Below are positions 11,575 to 19,106 of a stretch of DNA of 29,624 nt, piece after piece. The DNA lies in IMG/VR virus record IMGVR_UViG_3300037341_000035, positions 1-29,624 of that record; one strand, 5' to 3'. Both the position numbers and the translations under genes were made by a program. Source of the stretch: a virus. Below the pieces are notes generated by a model, which was given only the letters and a program-made list of their open reading frames with translations, was not told where the DNA came from and searched no databases. Numbering within the stretch: position 1 is the stretch's first letter; the number at the start of each line of letters is the position of its first letter.

Positions 11575-12467
11575 GATGCGGCTCCCGCCCACAGTTTGGG
11601 CTTCTCGGTGATGTCAAAATCGACCTGCCTATCTGGGTCGATGCGAAGTGCTACGAACATGCCGCCCTGTGAGTTGGTGGCGTATCCGCGCTCTCCGAAA
11701 TGTACGTTATTTCCGTAGCTGTCAGGGTCGGTTTCCACGTATGGGGCATGGTAGGTGCCTGTCATGATACCCTGCACTGTGCGTTGCCGGAGTTTGCCAT
11801 ATGGCCCCATGTAGACCGGAGACCCCGCGTCTCTATCCTGAATCTTGTTGTGCTTGTGGCCGATCCAGTAGAGATCAACGCCCTCTGCAAGTTGGCGAAG
11901 CCGGTTGAAATCAATCATGCCTTTCGATACCGGTGCAGCACCGCCGCGCCCGTGGTGCCTGAATACCGTGAATTGCCGGGTCATACCCTCAGAGCCGCCG
12001 CCTGAGACGGTGAGCTTGTATCGCTGGAACCCACGGTAGTCACCCTGATGAATCGGCGGGAGTGAGGAATCGCGCTCACGGTTAAGCAGTGCCAACACCG
12101 AGCGGAGGATGTCGTAGTGGTAGTATTTGACCGTCGAATCCTCGTGGTTTCCCGGAGAGATGACATCAAACAGATCCGCGTATGGGCGCAGGCGTTCAAA
12201 GATCATCTCGGTGATCGCGTTTAGCACGCCGTCTCTCCCACTTGACTCAAACACGGCGGGGTGATAGCGTTTCATGTCACGCGGCAGGATTGCATCGGCC
12301 AAATCGCCATTTATAGAGATGCGCGCCCCCAAGCGCGCTGCGTCGTCGAAGTCCCTCTTGAATAGGCGTTCGTCGAAATCTGCCGCGTCCATATGCACAT
12401 CCGAGCACAGGAATAGGAATTGCGTCTGTCCGCCGGATGCGTCGAGTTGAATCGTGTGCTTGTCCAT
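11571..12467 (-). CDS. Metallophosphoesterase (calcineurin-like)
   Basis: The product has 298 aa with all signatures of the calcineurin-like superfamily: SDVH with Asp23 and His25, NGDLAD with Asp55, GNHE with Asn107 and His108, a later RHHGRGG and GHKH. These ligate a dinuclear metal centre. RBS is GAGGAGG and the start immediately follows the stop of the holin-like gene. Phage members of this family are predicted DNA/RNA phosphodiesterases or phosphatases; the exact substrate cannot be told. Pairing with a dNMP kinase suggests nucleotide or nucleic-acid processing. A SbcD-like partner ATPase is not seen. Confidence 0.85.
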   Translation of the reverse strand: MDKHTIQLDASGGQTQFLFLCSDVHMDAADFDERLFKRDFDDAARLGARISINGDLADAILPRDMKRYHPAVFESSGRDGVLNAITEMIFERLRPYADLFDVISPGNHEDSTVKYYHYDILRSVLALLNRERDSSLPPIHQGDYRGFQRYKLTVSGGGSEGMTRQFTVFRHHGRGGAAPVSKGMIDFNRLRQLAEGVDLYWIGHKHNKIQDRDAGSPVYMGPYGKLRQRTVQGIMTGTYHAPYVETDPDSYGNNVHFGERGYATNSQGGMFVALRIDPDRQVDFDITEKPKLWAGAAS

Positions 12468-12479
12468 TGCGCCTCCTCG

Positions 12480-12770
12480 TTACACCGATTGTGCAACGAT
12501 CTGCGCAATCAAACCACCAACGCCCGAGAGCGCGGCCACGCCGAGCACGATGTCACGGTACTTGTGGTGTCCCTTCTGTGACATGCGGTCCACAACGCTC
12601 TGCGCGGTGTCCGCACTCGCGCGCCCGATTAACTCTTTCACTCTCGCCTCAGTAACCATATTCCCCTCCAATTTTTGTATGCGCTGCTCTGCCCCGAGCG
12701 CGCCATTGCCGTCTCTCCACTGTTCGAGGCCCTGTATGCGACTCTCGTGTGATCTATCATGCTGTGCCAT
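12480..12770 (-). CDS. Coiled-coil protein with C-terminal membrane helix, holin-like
   Basis: The product has 96 aa. Residues 1-60 are a hydrophilic helix (RIQGLEQWRDGNGALGAEQR, KLEGNMVTEARVKELIG). Residues 72-94 form one hydrophobic helix (DIVLGVAALSGVGGLIAQIV) ending in SV. This is the layout of XhlA-type accessory holins, in which an N-terminal amphipathic segment precedes a C-terminal transmembrane helix. It is adjacent to spanin genes, supporting a lysis role. The SD is weak (GAGATAGG). A structural protein with a membrane anchor remains possible. Confidence 0.5.
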   Translation of the reverse strand: MAQHDRSHESRIQGLEQWRDGNGALGAEQRIQKLEGNMVTEARVKELIGRASADTAQSVVDRMSQKGHHKYRDIVLGVAALSGVGGLIAQIVAQSV

Positions 12771-12772
12771 GC

Positions 12773-13459
12773 CTATCTCTCAAAGCCGTAGCGGCGAAGC
12801 TTTTCTCTCGCGGCGTCTATGAACTCGCCTTCTATGTAGCGTTGTGTGCCGAAGCGCTTAACCGCATCGGTGAACCAATGCGTAGCAGGAACGTCAACTA
12901 CAGGTTCTTCCAAATAACGGATCATGCGGAGTTGTGTATTCCCGTTGTGCCTCTCATAGAGTCCAAGCGGCCTGTTCCCGCCTTTCGGCCTACCGATGAA
13001 AAACCGATTTTGCCCCGCCGAGTTTTGCTGCGAGCCGATGTCTCCGAGCCGGTCCATTCTGTAATCTTTTGCAATGCGCTTCTCTTTGTCCCGTCCACGC
13101 CTGGCATTGCGAAACGGAATCGGAACGCGCCTACCCTCTGCGTCTCGCGTGCCGCCCCGGTCCTGGATGCCGAGATAGGGAGAGAAGGAGCCTGCGCGTG
13201 AGAACATGCGGTCGATGTCGTGGCCCATTGCATGATTTAGGGCTTTTCGATCAAGGCGCTTGCTTCCAAGTGAATTGAGGGTGTACTTCGATCGAACAAT
13301 GAGGCGTGACTTTATGTTTTCGCGTGACTGAGCAGTTACGTTATTCGCCGTTTGGTTAAGCGCCTGCGCCACGGTCTCGGGAAGCGCGCGTTTGCCGAGC
13401 GCCTTCATGAGTCTTATGTATTTCTTCGTGTCTACGTTTGCGCTCCAACTACTCGCCAT
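12773..13459 (-). CDS. Virion protein, possibly minor tail protein gpZ-like
   Basis: The product has 228 aa from the ATG at 13459, which overlaps the outer-spanin stop and has AAGG 6 nt upstream. The N-terminal helices (YIRLMKALGKRALPETVAQA, LNQTANNVTAQSRENIKSRL) followed by a basic strand-rich region resemble lambda gpZ/tail-completion proteins, which have an ALPxxVAxALNxTA-like start. The middle is Arg/Gly-rich (GGTRDAEGRRVPIPFRNARR) and the end has a THWFTDAVKRFG helix. Assignment is weak. The gene sits between spanin and holin-like genes instead of among head-tail joining genes, which argues for caution. Confidence 0.4.
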   Translation of the reverse strand: MASSWSANVDTKKYIRLMKALGKRALPETVAQALNQTANNVTAQSRENIKSRLIVRSKYTLNSLGSKRLDRKALNHAMGHDIDRMFSRAGSFSPYLGIQDRGGTRDAEGRRVPIPFRNARRGRDKEKRIAKDYRMDRLGDIGSQQNSAGQNRFFIGRPKGGNRPLGLYERHNGNTQLRMIRYLEEPVVDVPATHWFTDAVKRFGTQRYIEGEFIDAAREKLRRYGFER

Positions 13460-13739
13460 GAATTGCCTTGTACTTTTCCTCTGTCTCGCGCACATCGATC
13501 ACGTAGTCTGTGATCGAAAGCCAATAGTCGAGCGGCATCGTGACCGTGTTCGCCTCCTCGTCGAGGGTGACCGCATCGCCCGGAGCGGGGAAGTCAGGAA
13601 ACGTTAGCTCTACCTGCGGCTCGGGCGGCTCAGTCGGGGGCGCTTCCGTCTGTGTCGTCTGACAGGATGCGCTTAGAAGCACGAAACTTATCACTATCGC
13701 TACCACTGCGGATCTCAGACTTCTGCTCGTCGGCCTCAT
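13449..13739 (-). CDS. Outer-membrane spanin-like lipoprotein (Rz1-type)
   Basis: The product has 96 aa with a basic n-region, a hydrophobic helix (VVAIVISFVLLSAS) and a lipobox-like LSASC giving Cys26 as the lipidated residue. The mature part is Pro-rich (TEAPPTEPPEPQ), then acidic with a final helix. The gene starts inside the inner-spanin gene in another frame (overlap 13630-13739) with its own strong SD, GGAGGAGG. The overlapping pair, one membrane-anchored coiled coil and one Pro-rich lipoprotein, is the Rz/Rz1 arrangement that spans the periplasm and fuses membranes at lysis. The lipobox -3 position is atypical (Ser). Confidence 0.7.
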   Translation of the reverse strand: MRPTSRSLRSAVVAIVISFVLLSASCQTTQTEAPPTEPPEPQVELTFPDFPAPGDAVTLDEEANTVTMPLDYWLSITDYVIDVRETEEKYKAIHGE

Positions 13740-13929
13740 CTGCGGCCTCCTCCATGCGCTTTATGATGTGGTCGCGCTCTTTCAACTCGGCTTTGTAGGC
13801 CCCTATGGCCTCGTTCTTCTCACGGATGGTACGAGCGAGACGGCCCGCGCGCTTGATCTGTGTGTAGGCAACGTAGCCCGCGCCCGCTGCGGCTGCGCCT
13901 AAGCCGAGGGTAATCCATAGCATTGTCAT
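13630..13929 (-). CDS. Inner-membrane spanin-like protein (Rz-type)
   Basis: The product has 99 aa from the ATG at 13929, chosen for its GGAGG 8 nt upstream and overlap with the lipase-like gene's stop. Residues 3-22 are a transmembrane helix (LWITLGLGAAAAGAGYVAY). Residues 26-75 form a charged coiled coil (IREKNEAIGAYKAELKERD, IIKRMEEAADEADEQK). The C-terminus is polar. N-in membrane anchor plus periplasmic coiled coil matches inner spanins. The 3' third of the gene also encodes the start of the outer spanin in another frame. Confidence 0.7.
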   Translation of the reverse strand: MTMLWITLGLGAAAAGAGYVAYTQIKRAGRLARTIREKNEAIGAYKAELKERDHIIKRMEEAADEADEQKSEIRSGSDSDKFRASKRILSDDTDGSAPD

Positions 13930-14405
13930 GTGTGCTTCCTCCATGCGTAGTCAGCGTGAGCAATCCACGGCCATCTCCATTTCCTCCGAGTCGTGTGCCT
14001 GACATTGGAGTACCACGGCGGGAGGAACGGCACAATGTCACCCCGATTGCGCTTGGCGGTCGTTCTATCGCACAGCCGCGTGAGGCCATTAACAAATTGA
14101 CTATCCCCGGTCCGCTTCGAGGCGTAGAGATAGAGCTTCACAAGATGGCCTTTCTGTACAAGCGCCGATGCAACGATCTGTGCAATTGCACCGCCTCGGG
14201 AGTAGCCGGAGACAATTACCTCATGCGGCAGGTTGCGGTTCTCGCGTAGCAGTTTGCGCGCCTCTTTTCGGTCGATGCGGTTTACGCGGCCCGTCCCGGC
14301 CCAACCACGCCTGAGCAGGTAAAACAGGTTGCGCCGCCAGTCCTCGTAGTCGTTTGAGCCGTGGATTCGGATCGCGCTATGGTCCCGCGTGTAATCCAGC
14401 GCCAT
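13926..14405 (-). CDS. Lipase class 3-like alpha/beta hydrolase in the lysis cassette
   Basis: The product has 159 aa from the ATG at 14405, which overlaps the upstream stop (TAATG). The nucleophile elbow VIVSGYSRGGAIAQIVAS has Ser69 in a G-x-S-x-G context. RGDIVPFLPPWY supplies Asp123 in the D-x-V-P-x-L-P-P pattern of lipase class 3 enzymes, and His150 in WIAHADY can complete the triad. The N-terminal IRIHGSNDYEDWRRN may supply the oxyanion region. Length is short for the family, so the lid region is minimal. It lies directly before the spanin genes and no classical endolysin is visible nearby. A role in envelope lipid or ester cleavage during lysis is inferred. Confidence 0.65.
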   Translation of the reverse strand: MALDYTRDHSAIRIHGSNDYEDWRRNLFYLLRRGWAGTGRVNRIDRKEARKLLRENRNLPHEVIVSGYSRGGAIAQIVASALVQKGHLVKLYLYASKRTGDSQFVNGLTRLCDRTTAKRNRGDIVPFLPPWYSNVRHTTRRKWRWPWIAHADYAWRKHT

Positions 14406-15073
14406 TACGGCACACCTCCACCGACGACCTGTAGCTGATCGTCCGGGGTATCCATGTTGTGCGACTCCACGGTTGCCTCGACGCGCCCGAGCATGTCCTG
14501 GTACTCGGCTTTGCTTGTCGTTACCCATTCCTCGCGGATGAGATCGGCGCTGTACTCTGTGATCCCCGCAGCGAATGTGTAGATGTGAAGGACTTCAGGT
14601 GTCCACGGAGGCTTGAGCACGGTGATTTCGGTTTGCGCGGTCGCCTCAGCCTCACCATCGTGGACGGTGACGCGCACGGTGTAGGTCTGCTCGGTGTCCG
14701 GCGCGCGGGAGAATGTCATCTCGGGGCCATAGGTGACGTGGCTTCCGTTTACCGCCCATGTATGGACATGCGCCGAGTCATCGGGGTCGGTCACGTTCGT
14801 TTCGAGCGTGGTGCTTTGGCCGTTTTCAAGCTCTGCCGGGGCCACAATCTCTACCGTTGGAGTCTCGTTCGGCTCCGGTTGCGGCTCGCTTTCTGTCGTC
14901 TCGTCGCTGTTGTCGGTATTGCGATCATCGCTCGTGTCCTCTGTGTCCTCTGCCGGTGCGGTCTGCGTTGTGGTCTCGGTGGGCTGAGAACAGCCCGATA
15001 GCCCGAGTGTGAGCCCCGAGGCGAGTAGCGTAATGATAGAGAGTATGATTATTGCTTTGCGTTCAGCTTCCAT
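14405..15073 (-). CDS. PKD-like domain lipoprotein
   Basis: The product has 222 aa from the ATG at 15073, preceded by an overlap of 11 nt with the upstream gene; the SD is weak. Residues 6-26 are hydrophobic and end in LSGC, a lipobox. A Thr/Asp/Glu-rich linker follows. A PKD/Ig-like domain comes next (about 70-155: TVEIVAPAELENGQSTTLE, DPDDSAHVHTWAVNGSHV, then YTVRVTVHDGEAEATAQTEI). The C-terminal region is helical. The protein would be anchored in a membrane with the domain exposed. In a phage genome this suits surface modification, superinfection exclusion or a lysis role; the sequence does not decide. The linker is strongly acidic. Confidence 0.65.
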   Translation of the reverse strand: MEAERKAIIILSIITLLASGLTLGLSGCSQPTETTTQTAPAEDTEDTSDDRNTDNSDETTESEPQPEPNETPTVEIVAPAELENGQSTTLETNVTDPDDSAHVHTWAVNGSHVTYGPEMTFSRAPDTEQTYTVRVTVHDGEAEATAQTEITVLKPPWTPEVLHIYTFAAGITEYSADLIREEWVTTSKAEYQDMLGRVEATVESHNMDTPDDQLQVVGGGVP

Positions 15074-15320
15074 CAGCTTGTGTCGCCTTATCTTCCTCGT
15101 AGACGCGATACTCGTCACCGCGATCATCGCTTTCAAGGCTCTCTTTGCTCGCAATCGCGCGGCTTCGGATGGCCTTGTATTCTTCGGGCGTGGTCGGCTT
15201 GTGCTCGCGTTTGATGTTTCCGCGCCGGATGATTTTGATTTTGGGCGGTGTGGTGCCCTCGGGGATTTCCGGTGTGCTGCGGTTTTCGGTTGTCAGTTCT
15301 TTCCATTGCGTCTTTGCCAT
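15063..15320 (-). CDS. Hypothetical 85-aa protein
   Basis: The start has AGGAGG 5 nt upstream. The product is highly charged with a Pro/Lys-rich first half (STPEIPEGTTPPKIKIIRRG) and a helical, acidic second half (PEEYKAIRSRAIASKESLES). No family is recognised. It lies immediately after the tail-fibre gene, where fibre-assembly chaperones are often encoded, but it shows no similarity by eye to known ones. Confidence 0.5.
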   Translation of the reverse strand: MAKTQWKELTTENRSTPEIPEGTTPPKIKIIRRGNIKREHKPTTPEEYKAIRSRAIASKESLESDDRGDEYRVYEEDKATQADGS

Positions 15321-15329
15321 TGTGTCCTC

Positions 15330-16403
15330 CTATGCGATGTAGCGCTTGGCCCACATGTAGACGTGTGCGCCGAGGGAGCGTGGGTCGGTGGTGGAGCCGG
15401 TGCGGGCGTTACTATTATTCGCCGACCCCGCACCCTGCGTTCTGACCGCAGCATTTGTGCCAGTGCCACCATCCCCTAAATCTGCCCCGATCGCTGACGG
15501 GTCCGTTCCTCTGATACCGACATAGAACCCTCCACCAAGAGAAGAATCCAAACGATGAAAATGTTCTTGCATCTGATCACGCCGCCGCAATCCACTCACA
15601 ACCTCGTCGGAGGCATCATTCGCGGACACAATCGAACGTCCCGAGACCTCAAACAGCCGTGCCTTCGTGCCTGCGCCGCTTAGACTGTCATCGAGCTTGT
15701 GCGGGGCGAACTCGACTACATACGAGCCGGTGCCTGAGTTATCGCCTGCGGTAAGCGAGAACTCGACCTCTCGGCTTGCGGTGTCTATGGCCTCGATTGC
15801 GTAGGTTCCCGCCGGGATGTCTCCGATTTGATTGGGGAGGGTGATCGTGCGCCAATCGCCGTAGGAGCCGTTCACTTTCTGATCTTCAAGGAGATCGTCA
15901 AGGATGGCTTGTTCTGCGGTTTGCGAGGCGAATGTGAGAATGGCGGTGTTCGAGGAGATTTGCCATCCGGTTACGTCGAATGACTTCTTTTCGCTTGACG
16001 TGCCTCGGCGGTAGTAAGTCCGCTTTGCGCGTAGGTATGGCCCGAGATCGGGGTAATTGGCGTCATCGATGTCCTCTTTTCCGTCGATGGCGTCAAGGCA
16101 CTTGGCCGGGAAAAACGTCTCCGGGTTATCCTTGTCGAACTCGACCGGCGCTTTGTAGTCGTCGAGGAAGAACAGTTCGCCCAATTGCTTCGATAGCTTT
16201 ATCGTAACTCCCTTGATCGCTGCGAGCACGTAGTAGTTCGTTCCTGCGGCCTCGCCAATGCCGAGATCGTTTTGTATCCCTATCAGTTCGTCCTGTACGT
16301 CATTACCCCAGTCGTCGGTTATGACGGTACCGGTTGGATTTGTTTGGGGGTCGTAGTCCTCAAACCTATTGTTATTGTGGCCTACCCCTGCGATTTTACG
16401 CAT
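15330..16403 (-). CDS. Tail fibre or receptor-binding protein
   Basis: The product has 357 aa. The N-terminus (GVGHNNNRFEDYDPQTNPTG, VITDDWGNDVQDELIGIQND) is the usual virion-attachment style. The middle is strand-rich with insertions. The C-terminal part has LRRRDQMQEHFHRLDSSLGG, then Gly/Ser/Asn-rich GDGGTGTNAAVRTQGAGSAN, and ends RSLGAHVYMWAKRYIA. That ending resembles the collar-domain tip of phage tail fibres, whose final strand contains a Trp-x-Lys-Arg-Tyr-Ile pattern. SD is AGGAGG. It follows the Mu gp48-like gene, exactly where fibre genes lie in Mu-like phages. It should bind the host surface. Confidence 0.8.
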   Translation of the reverse strand: MRKIAGVGHNNNRFEDYDPQTNPTGTVITDDWGNDVQDELIGIQNDLGIGEAAGTNYYVLAAIKGVTIKLSKQLGELFFLDDYKAPVEFDKDNPETFFPAKCLDAIDGKEDIDDANYPDLGPYLRAKRTYYRRGTSSEKKSFDVTGWQISSNTAILTFASQTAEQAILDDLLEDQKVNGSYGDWRTITLPNQIGDIPAGTYAIEAIDTASREVEFSLTAGDNSGTGSYVVEFAPHKLDDSLSGAGTKARLFEVSGRSIVSANDASDEVVSGLRRRDQMQEHFHRLDSSLGGGFYVGIRGTDPSAIGADLGDGGTGTNAAVRTQGAGSANNSNARTGSTTDPRSLGAHVYMWAKRYIA

Positions 16404-16411
16404 ACTGCCTC

Positions 16412-17053
16412 CTAATTGCTCTTGGTCCTTCCAACTTGCGCGAGTCCGACCATGCCGAGGCCGACCTCTGCGGTTGCCGATTGCTGTCTGATCGTTATAT
16501 CAAGCGTAACCTTGTGCGTTGCCGGTTCGATGCGCGAGAGGAGATTCGTAAGCCCTTGCAGGTCCGTGTTCGTATCGACCTCTCCCACGGCGCGGTAGTC
16601 GAATGAGGCGAAACTGCCATCGGTGGGAGTCGAGGAGAGCCACGCGGGGTAGCCGTCAGTGACCTGCATGCGGCCGACTTGCCCGAGTCCCACCATGTTC
16701 TGCGGGTTGTACTCAATCTCCTGTATCTCCACATCAGGATAGGCACGCTGTACCTGCCCCTCGATGTAGTCCTTGCTCTGTCCACCGAGTGCGGTCCACG
16801 CCTGCGATGCGCGGAGACGGCGAGCCTCCAATGTCTGCTTCGGGTCGTACTTGATACCGAGTTGCTCATACCACTGCGCAAGTGTTTCATCAGCCGTACC
16901 CGGCAGGCTCTCAGTAACGATGCCGCGCATGTAGCTATACAGTTTGTCGAGGACGTTCCCGAGCGCGGAGATAAGCGCACCGAACGCACCCTTGAGGCCC
17001 CATGGTGCCCCGCGCGGGAAACTCGACTGTAGTGCTCTCTTTGCTACACCCAT
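16412..17053 (-). CDS. Mu gp48-like tail protein (DUF2313/YmfQ)
   Basis: The product has 213 aa, the family's usual length. Features are a helical start, LPGTADETLAQWYEQLGI and YDPKQTLEARRLRASQAWTA, typical of YmfQ/DUF2313, then strands and repeated MVGLGQVGRMQ / MVGLAQVGR segments. In Mu-like phages this protein joins the baseplate wedge to the fibres. The start overlaps the gp47-like stop by 10 nt. Two near-identical Gly/Val repeats near residues 120 and 205 probably mark paired strands. Confidence 0.8.
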   Translation of the reverse strand: MGVAKRALQSSFPRGAPWGLKGAFGALISALGNVLDKLYSYMRGIVTESLPGTADETLAQWYEQLGIKYDPKQTLEARRLRASQAWTALGGQSKDYIEGQVQRAYPDVEIQEIEYNPQNMVGLGQVGRMQVTDGYPAWLSSTPTDGSFASFDYRAVGEVDTNTDLQGLTNLLSRIEPATHKVTLDITIRQQSATAEVGLGMVGLAQVGRTKSN

Positions 17054-18135
17054 GTCAGCGTCCTCAGTTTCGCCAATTCGCTATCTGCCAGTGTGTAACT
17101 CGTGATCTGAGAGCCGCCCGAGTTTTTGAGTGTGACCGTTGCCACGTCAGCGCCCGCGTCTATGGCGATTTTGGTAATCTGCGCCGCAGAGATAACGTTA
17201 TTGGGGTCCGGCTCGTCGTCGTACTGTGCGGGGCGGCGTGCGTAGAAATACGACTCTATCGCGTTCTCTATTGCGGTGCGCGTGTCGGCCGTGTCCGGGG
17301 AGAGATCCGCGATGTCAACGTCGAACTCTTGCTCGCTGAACGCCACAGCCGATACGGTTGCGTTTAATGGCCTGCGGCGGGTGTCTCCCACGTAGTTCTC
17401 GACCTCAGTCAATTTTGAGCTTGTCGGAATGCGGTTTGCCGGGTCGGAGTCGTCTGTGAGTGGATAGACGTTTACGAACCCCTTGGTGGGCTGAAACGCA
17501 TACGCCTCGCTGATTCCCGCAACCTCGGTGGCCCACAGCACATAGTCTGCGATTGCGCCACCTTGCGGCTGATTCTGTTGCCGCTGCAAGAGACGGGTTC
17601 GGAATTGCTCGATTGATTCCGCGTCCTCTCCTGCCTGTGTGGTGGATGCCCATGTGAGCTCGGAGTCAACGCCTGCAAGCGGGGAGGCAAGCTCAAACGT
17701 ATCGCCACTCGTGCGGTGTGGCCCTTCTCCGGCCTCCAATGCTTCGAGTGTGACCGTGGCGTTTCCGCCCGAAATGGTGACCGTGGTTTGCACTTCGTAG
17801 ACGTAATCGCCCGAGCGAACGCGGTGCCCAGCAGGAATGGTGGAGTCGTCTACCCCGGTAGCGGTTGCGGTGCCGCGCCACCTTTGCGCGGGCGTGCGGC
17901 TCATGTTGTATTCCTTGCCGCGCTCAATCAGGGCGTCCTCGTCTGCGGTTGTGGTGAATATCTGATCTCTGCCCCATCGCCCAAATCGGTAGGCGAGATG
18001 CACCACGACCGCTACGGCGAGAGCGAGGACGCGCCACGTCGCACGCGGCAAAAGCGGGGCCTGTTTCCCGGTCTCCGCTTCAATCTCTGAAAGGATGTCA
18101 TCGCGTATTTCTGCTATCGTGGGTATCTGTTTCAC
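17044..18135 (-). CDS. Baseplate wedge protein J-like (Mu gp47)
   Basis: The product has 363 aa and starts with GTG at 18135. Family features are IPTIAEIRDDILSEIEAETG, LALAVAVVVHLAYRFGRW and DADEDALIERGKEYN-like helices. Then come a GTATATGVDDSTIPAGHRV strand block, GEDAESIEQFRTRLLQRQQN, PQGGAIADYVLWATEV and an RRPLNATVSAVAF segment. These match baseplate J/gp47 (P2 gpJ) proteins, which form the wedge with gp46 and gp48. Its predecessor's stop abuts its start. Length is normal for the family. Confidence 0.9.
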   Translation of the reverse strand: MKQIPTIAEIRDDILSEIEAETGKQAPLLPRATWRVLALAVAVVVHLAYRFGRWGRDQIFTTTADEDALIERGKEYNMSRTPAQRWRGTATATGVDDSTIPAGHRVRSGDYVYEVQTTVTISGGNATVTLEALEAGEGPHRTSGDTFELASPLAGVDSELTWASTTQAGEDAESIEQFRTRLLQRQQNQPQGGAIADYVLWATEVAGISEAYAFQPTKGFVNVYPLTDDSDPANRIPTSSKLTEVENYVGDTRRRPLNATVSAVAFSEQEFDVDIADLSPDTADTRTAIENAIESYFYARRPAQYDDEPDPNNVISAAQITKIAIDAGADVATVTLKNSGGSQITSYTLADSELAKLRTLTWV

Positions 18136-18540
18136 CTATGCCCCCGTCGAATCCCAATTCACCGAGAACTCAAAGTCCGTTCCCGTATCTTTGTCCGGCT
18201 CGTACACGCGCACGGCCAAATCAAGCCGTCCGGCTGAGCGAATGTAGGCGTCTACCTCAATGCGTCGTGCTACGCCCTGCTCAGTCATCCACGCAAGCGC
18301 GTCCTCTGCGGCCTGGATTACATCGAGTCTCGTTTGGTTTGTAAGCGCGCGCTGTTTGAGATCCGGGATGCGGCTCGTGTAGCGTTCGTTTGCCTCGCTC
18401 ACTGCATTGCCCCACCACGGGGCGGTGAACAGGGAGAGATACACCGCGTTTTCGAGGCCTGATGTGCGCTTGAAGTCCCCGTTCGGCTGATACACGAGAT
18501 CGCCGCCGTCCGGGGTTGGCTCTAATAGCAGGTCACTCAT
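18136..18540 (-). CDS. Baseplate wedge component (Mu gp46, GP46 family)
   Basis: The product has 134 aa. It has the LEPTPDGGDLVYQPNGDFKR start, LENAVYLSLFTAPWWGN and a DVIQAAEDALAWMTEQGVAR helix, then strands that end WDSTGA. This fits the Mu gp46/GP46 family, a P2 gpW-like, T4 gp25-like component of the baseplate wedge. The gene order gp45-gp46-gp47-gp48 on both sides confirms it. The start overlaps the gp45 stop by 4 nt. Confidence 0.85.
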   Translation of the reverse strand: MSDLLLEPTPDGGDLVYQPNGDFKRTSGLENAVYLSLFTAPWWGNAVSEANERYTSRIPDLKQRALTNQTRLDVIQAAEDALAWMTEQGVARRIEVDAYIRSAGRLDLAVRVYEPDKDTGTDFEFSVNWDSTGA

Positions 18541-19106
18541 TTCGTCCTCACTGTCTTTGCTTCCGCGCTCGATATATCGAGGCTCGTCGGTGACGCCGGT
18601 GGGCCGCTTGCACTGTTGCCGGTCGTAACACCTGAGTGTGTGTGGCCGTTTATATAGGTAACGAGAGCCTGTAGCGCCGTATCCAATTCGGCGTGCGTAA
18701 CGAACGTGCGCGCGTCGCCGTTCAAATCAATATTGCCATCCGATTTGAGCACCACATGGCCGTTGTCGTTTTTGCTCTCGATGGTGCCGTCTTGCTTGAG
18801 ATGCGTCCGGGCCTGTTCGGTGTCCCCCGCCTCGTTTAGTGAGTATAGAATAAACTCACCTTCCTTCGGCTCGATTGCAACGCGGTAGTTTTTCGAGGCG
18901 ATGACAACGCGATAGCCGCCGCGTCCGATAGGCAATTCAATCACGCGGTCCTTTTTGGTCGGCCGCGCCGCGACGCCGGGCAGTTGCCAAAACTCGGTCT
19001 CGCGCTGTTGGTCAAACGCTGCTTCGGTCTGCACGACGATTGACTTCCCGGCAGCGCGCCCGAAAACCTTGAACAGTGTCTTAACTACCTTCGCTATACT
19101 TGCCAC
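18537..19106 (-). CDS. Baseplate spike protein (Mu gp45/P2 gpV-like)
   Basis: The product has 189 aa and starts with GTG at 19106, with GAGG 8 nt upstream. It has an OB-like N-terminal region (EFWQLPGVAARPTKKDRVIE, RGGYRVVIASKNYRVAIEPK) and a beta-helical stem (HVVLKSDGNIDLNGDA). The tip is NGHTHSGVTTG. His155 and His157 form the HxH motif that binds iron at the apex of P2 gpV and phi92 spikes. The protein trimerises and pierces the outer membrane, consistent with a Gram-negative host. Confidence 0.88.
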   Translation of the reverse strand: MASIAKVVKTLFKVFGRAAGKSIVVQTEAAFDQQRETEFWQLPGVAARPTKKDRVIELPIGRGGYRVVIASKNYRVAIEPKEGEFILYSLNEAGDTEQARTHLKQDGTIESKNDNGHVVLKSDGNIDLNGDARTFVTHAELDTALQALVTYINGHTHSGVTTGNSASGPPASPTSLDISSAEAKTVRTK

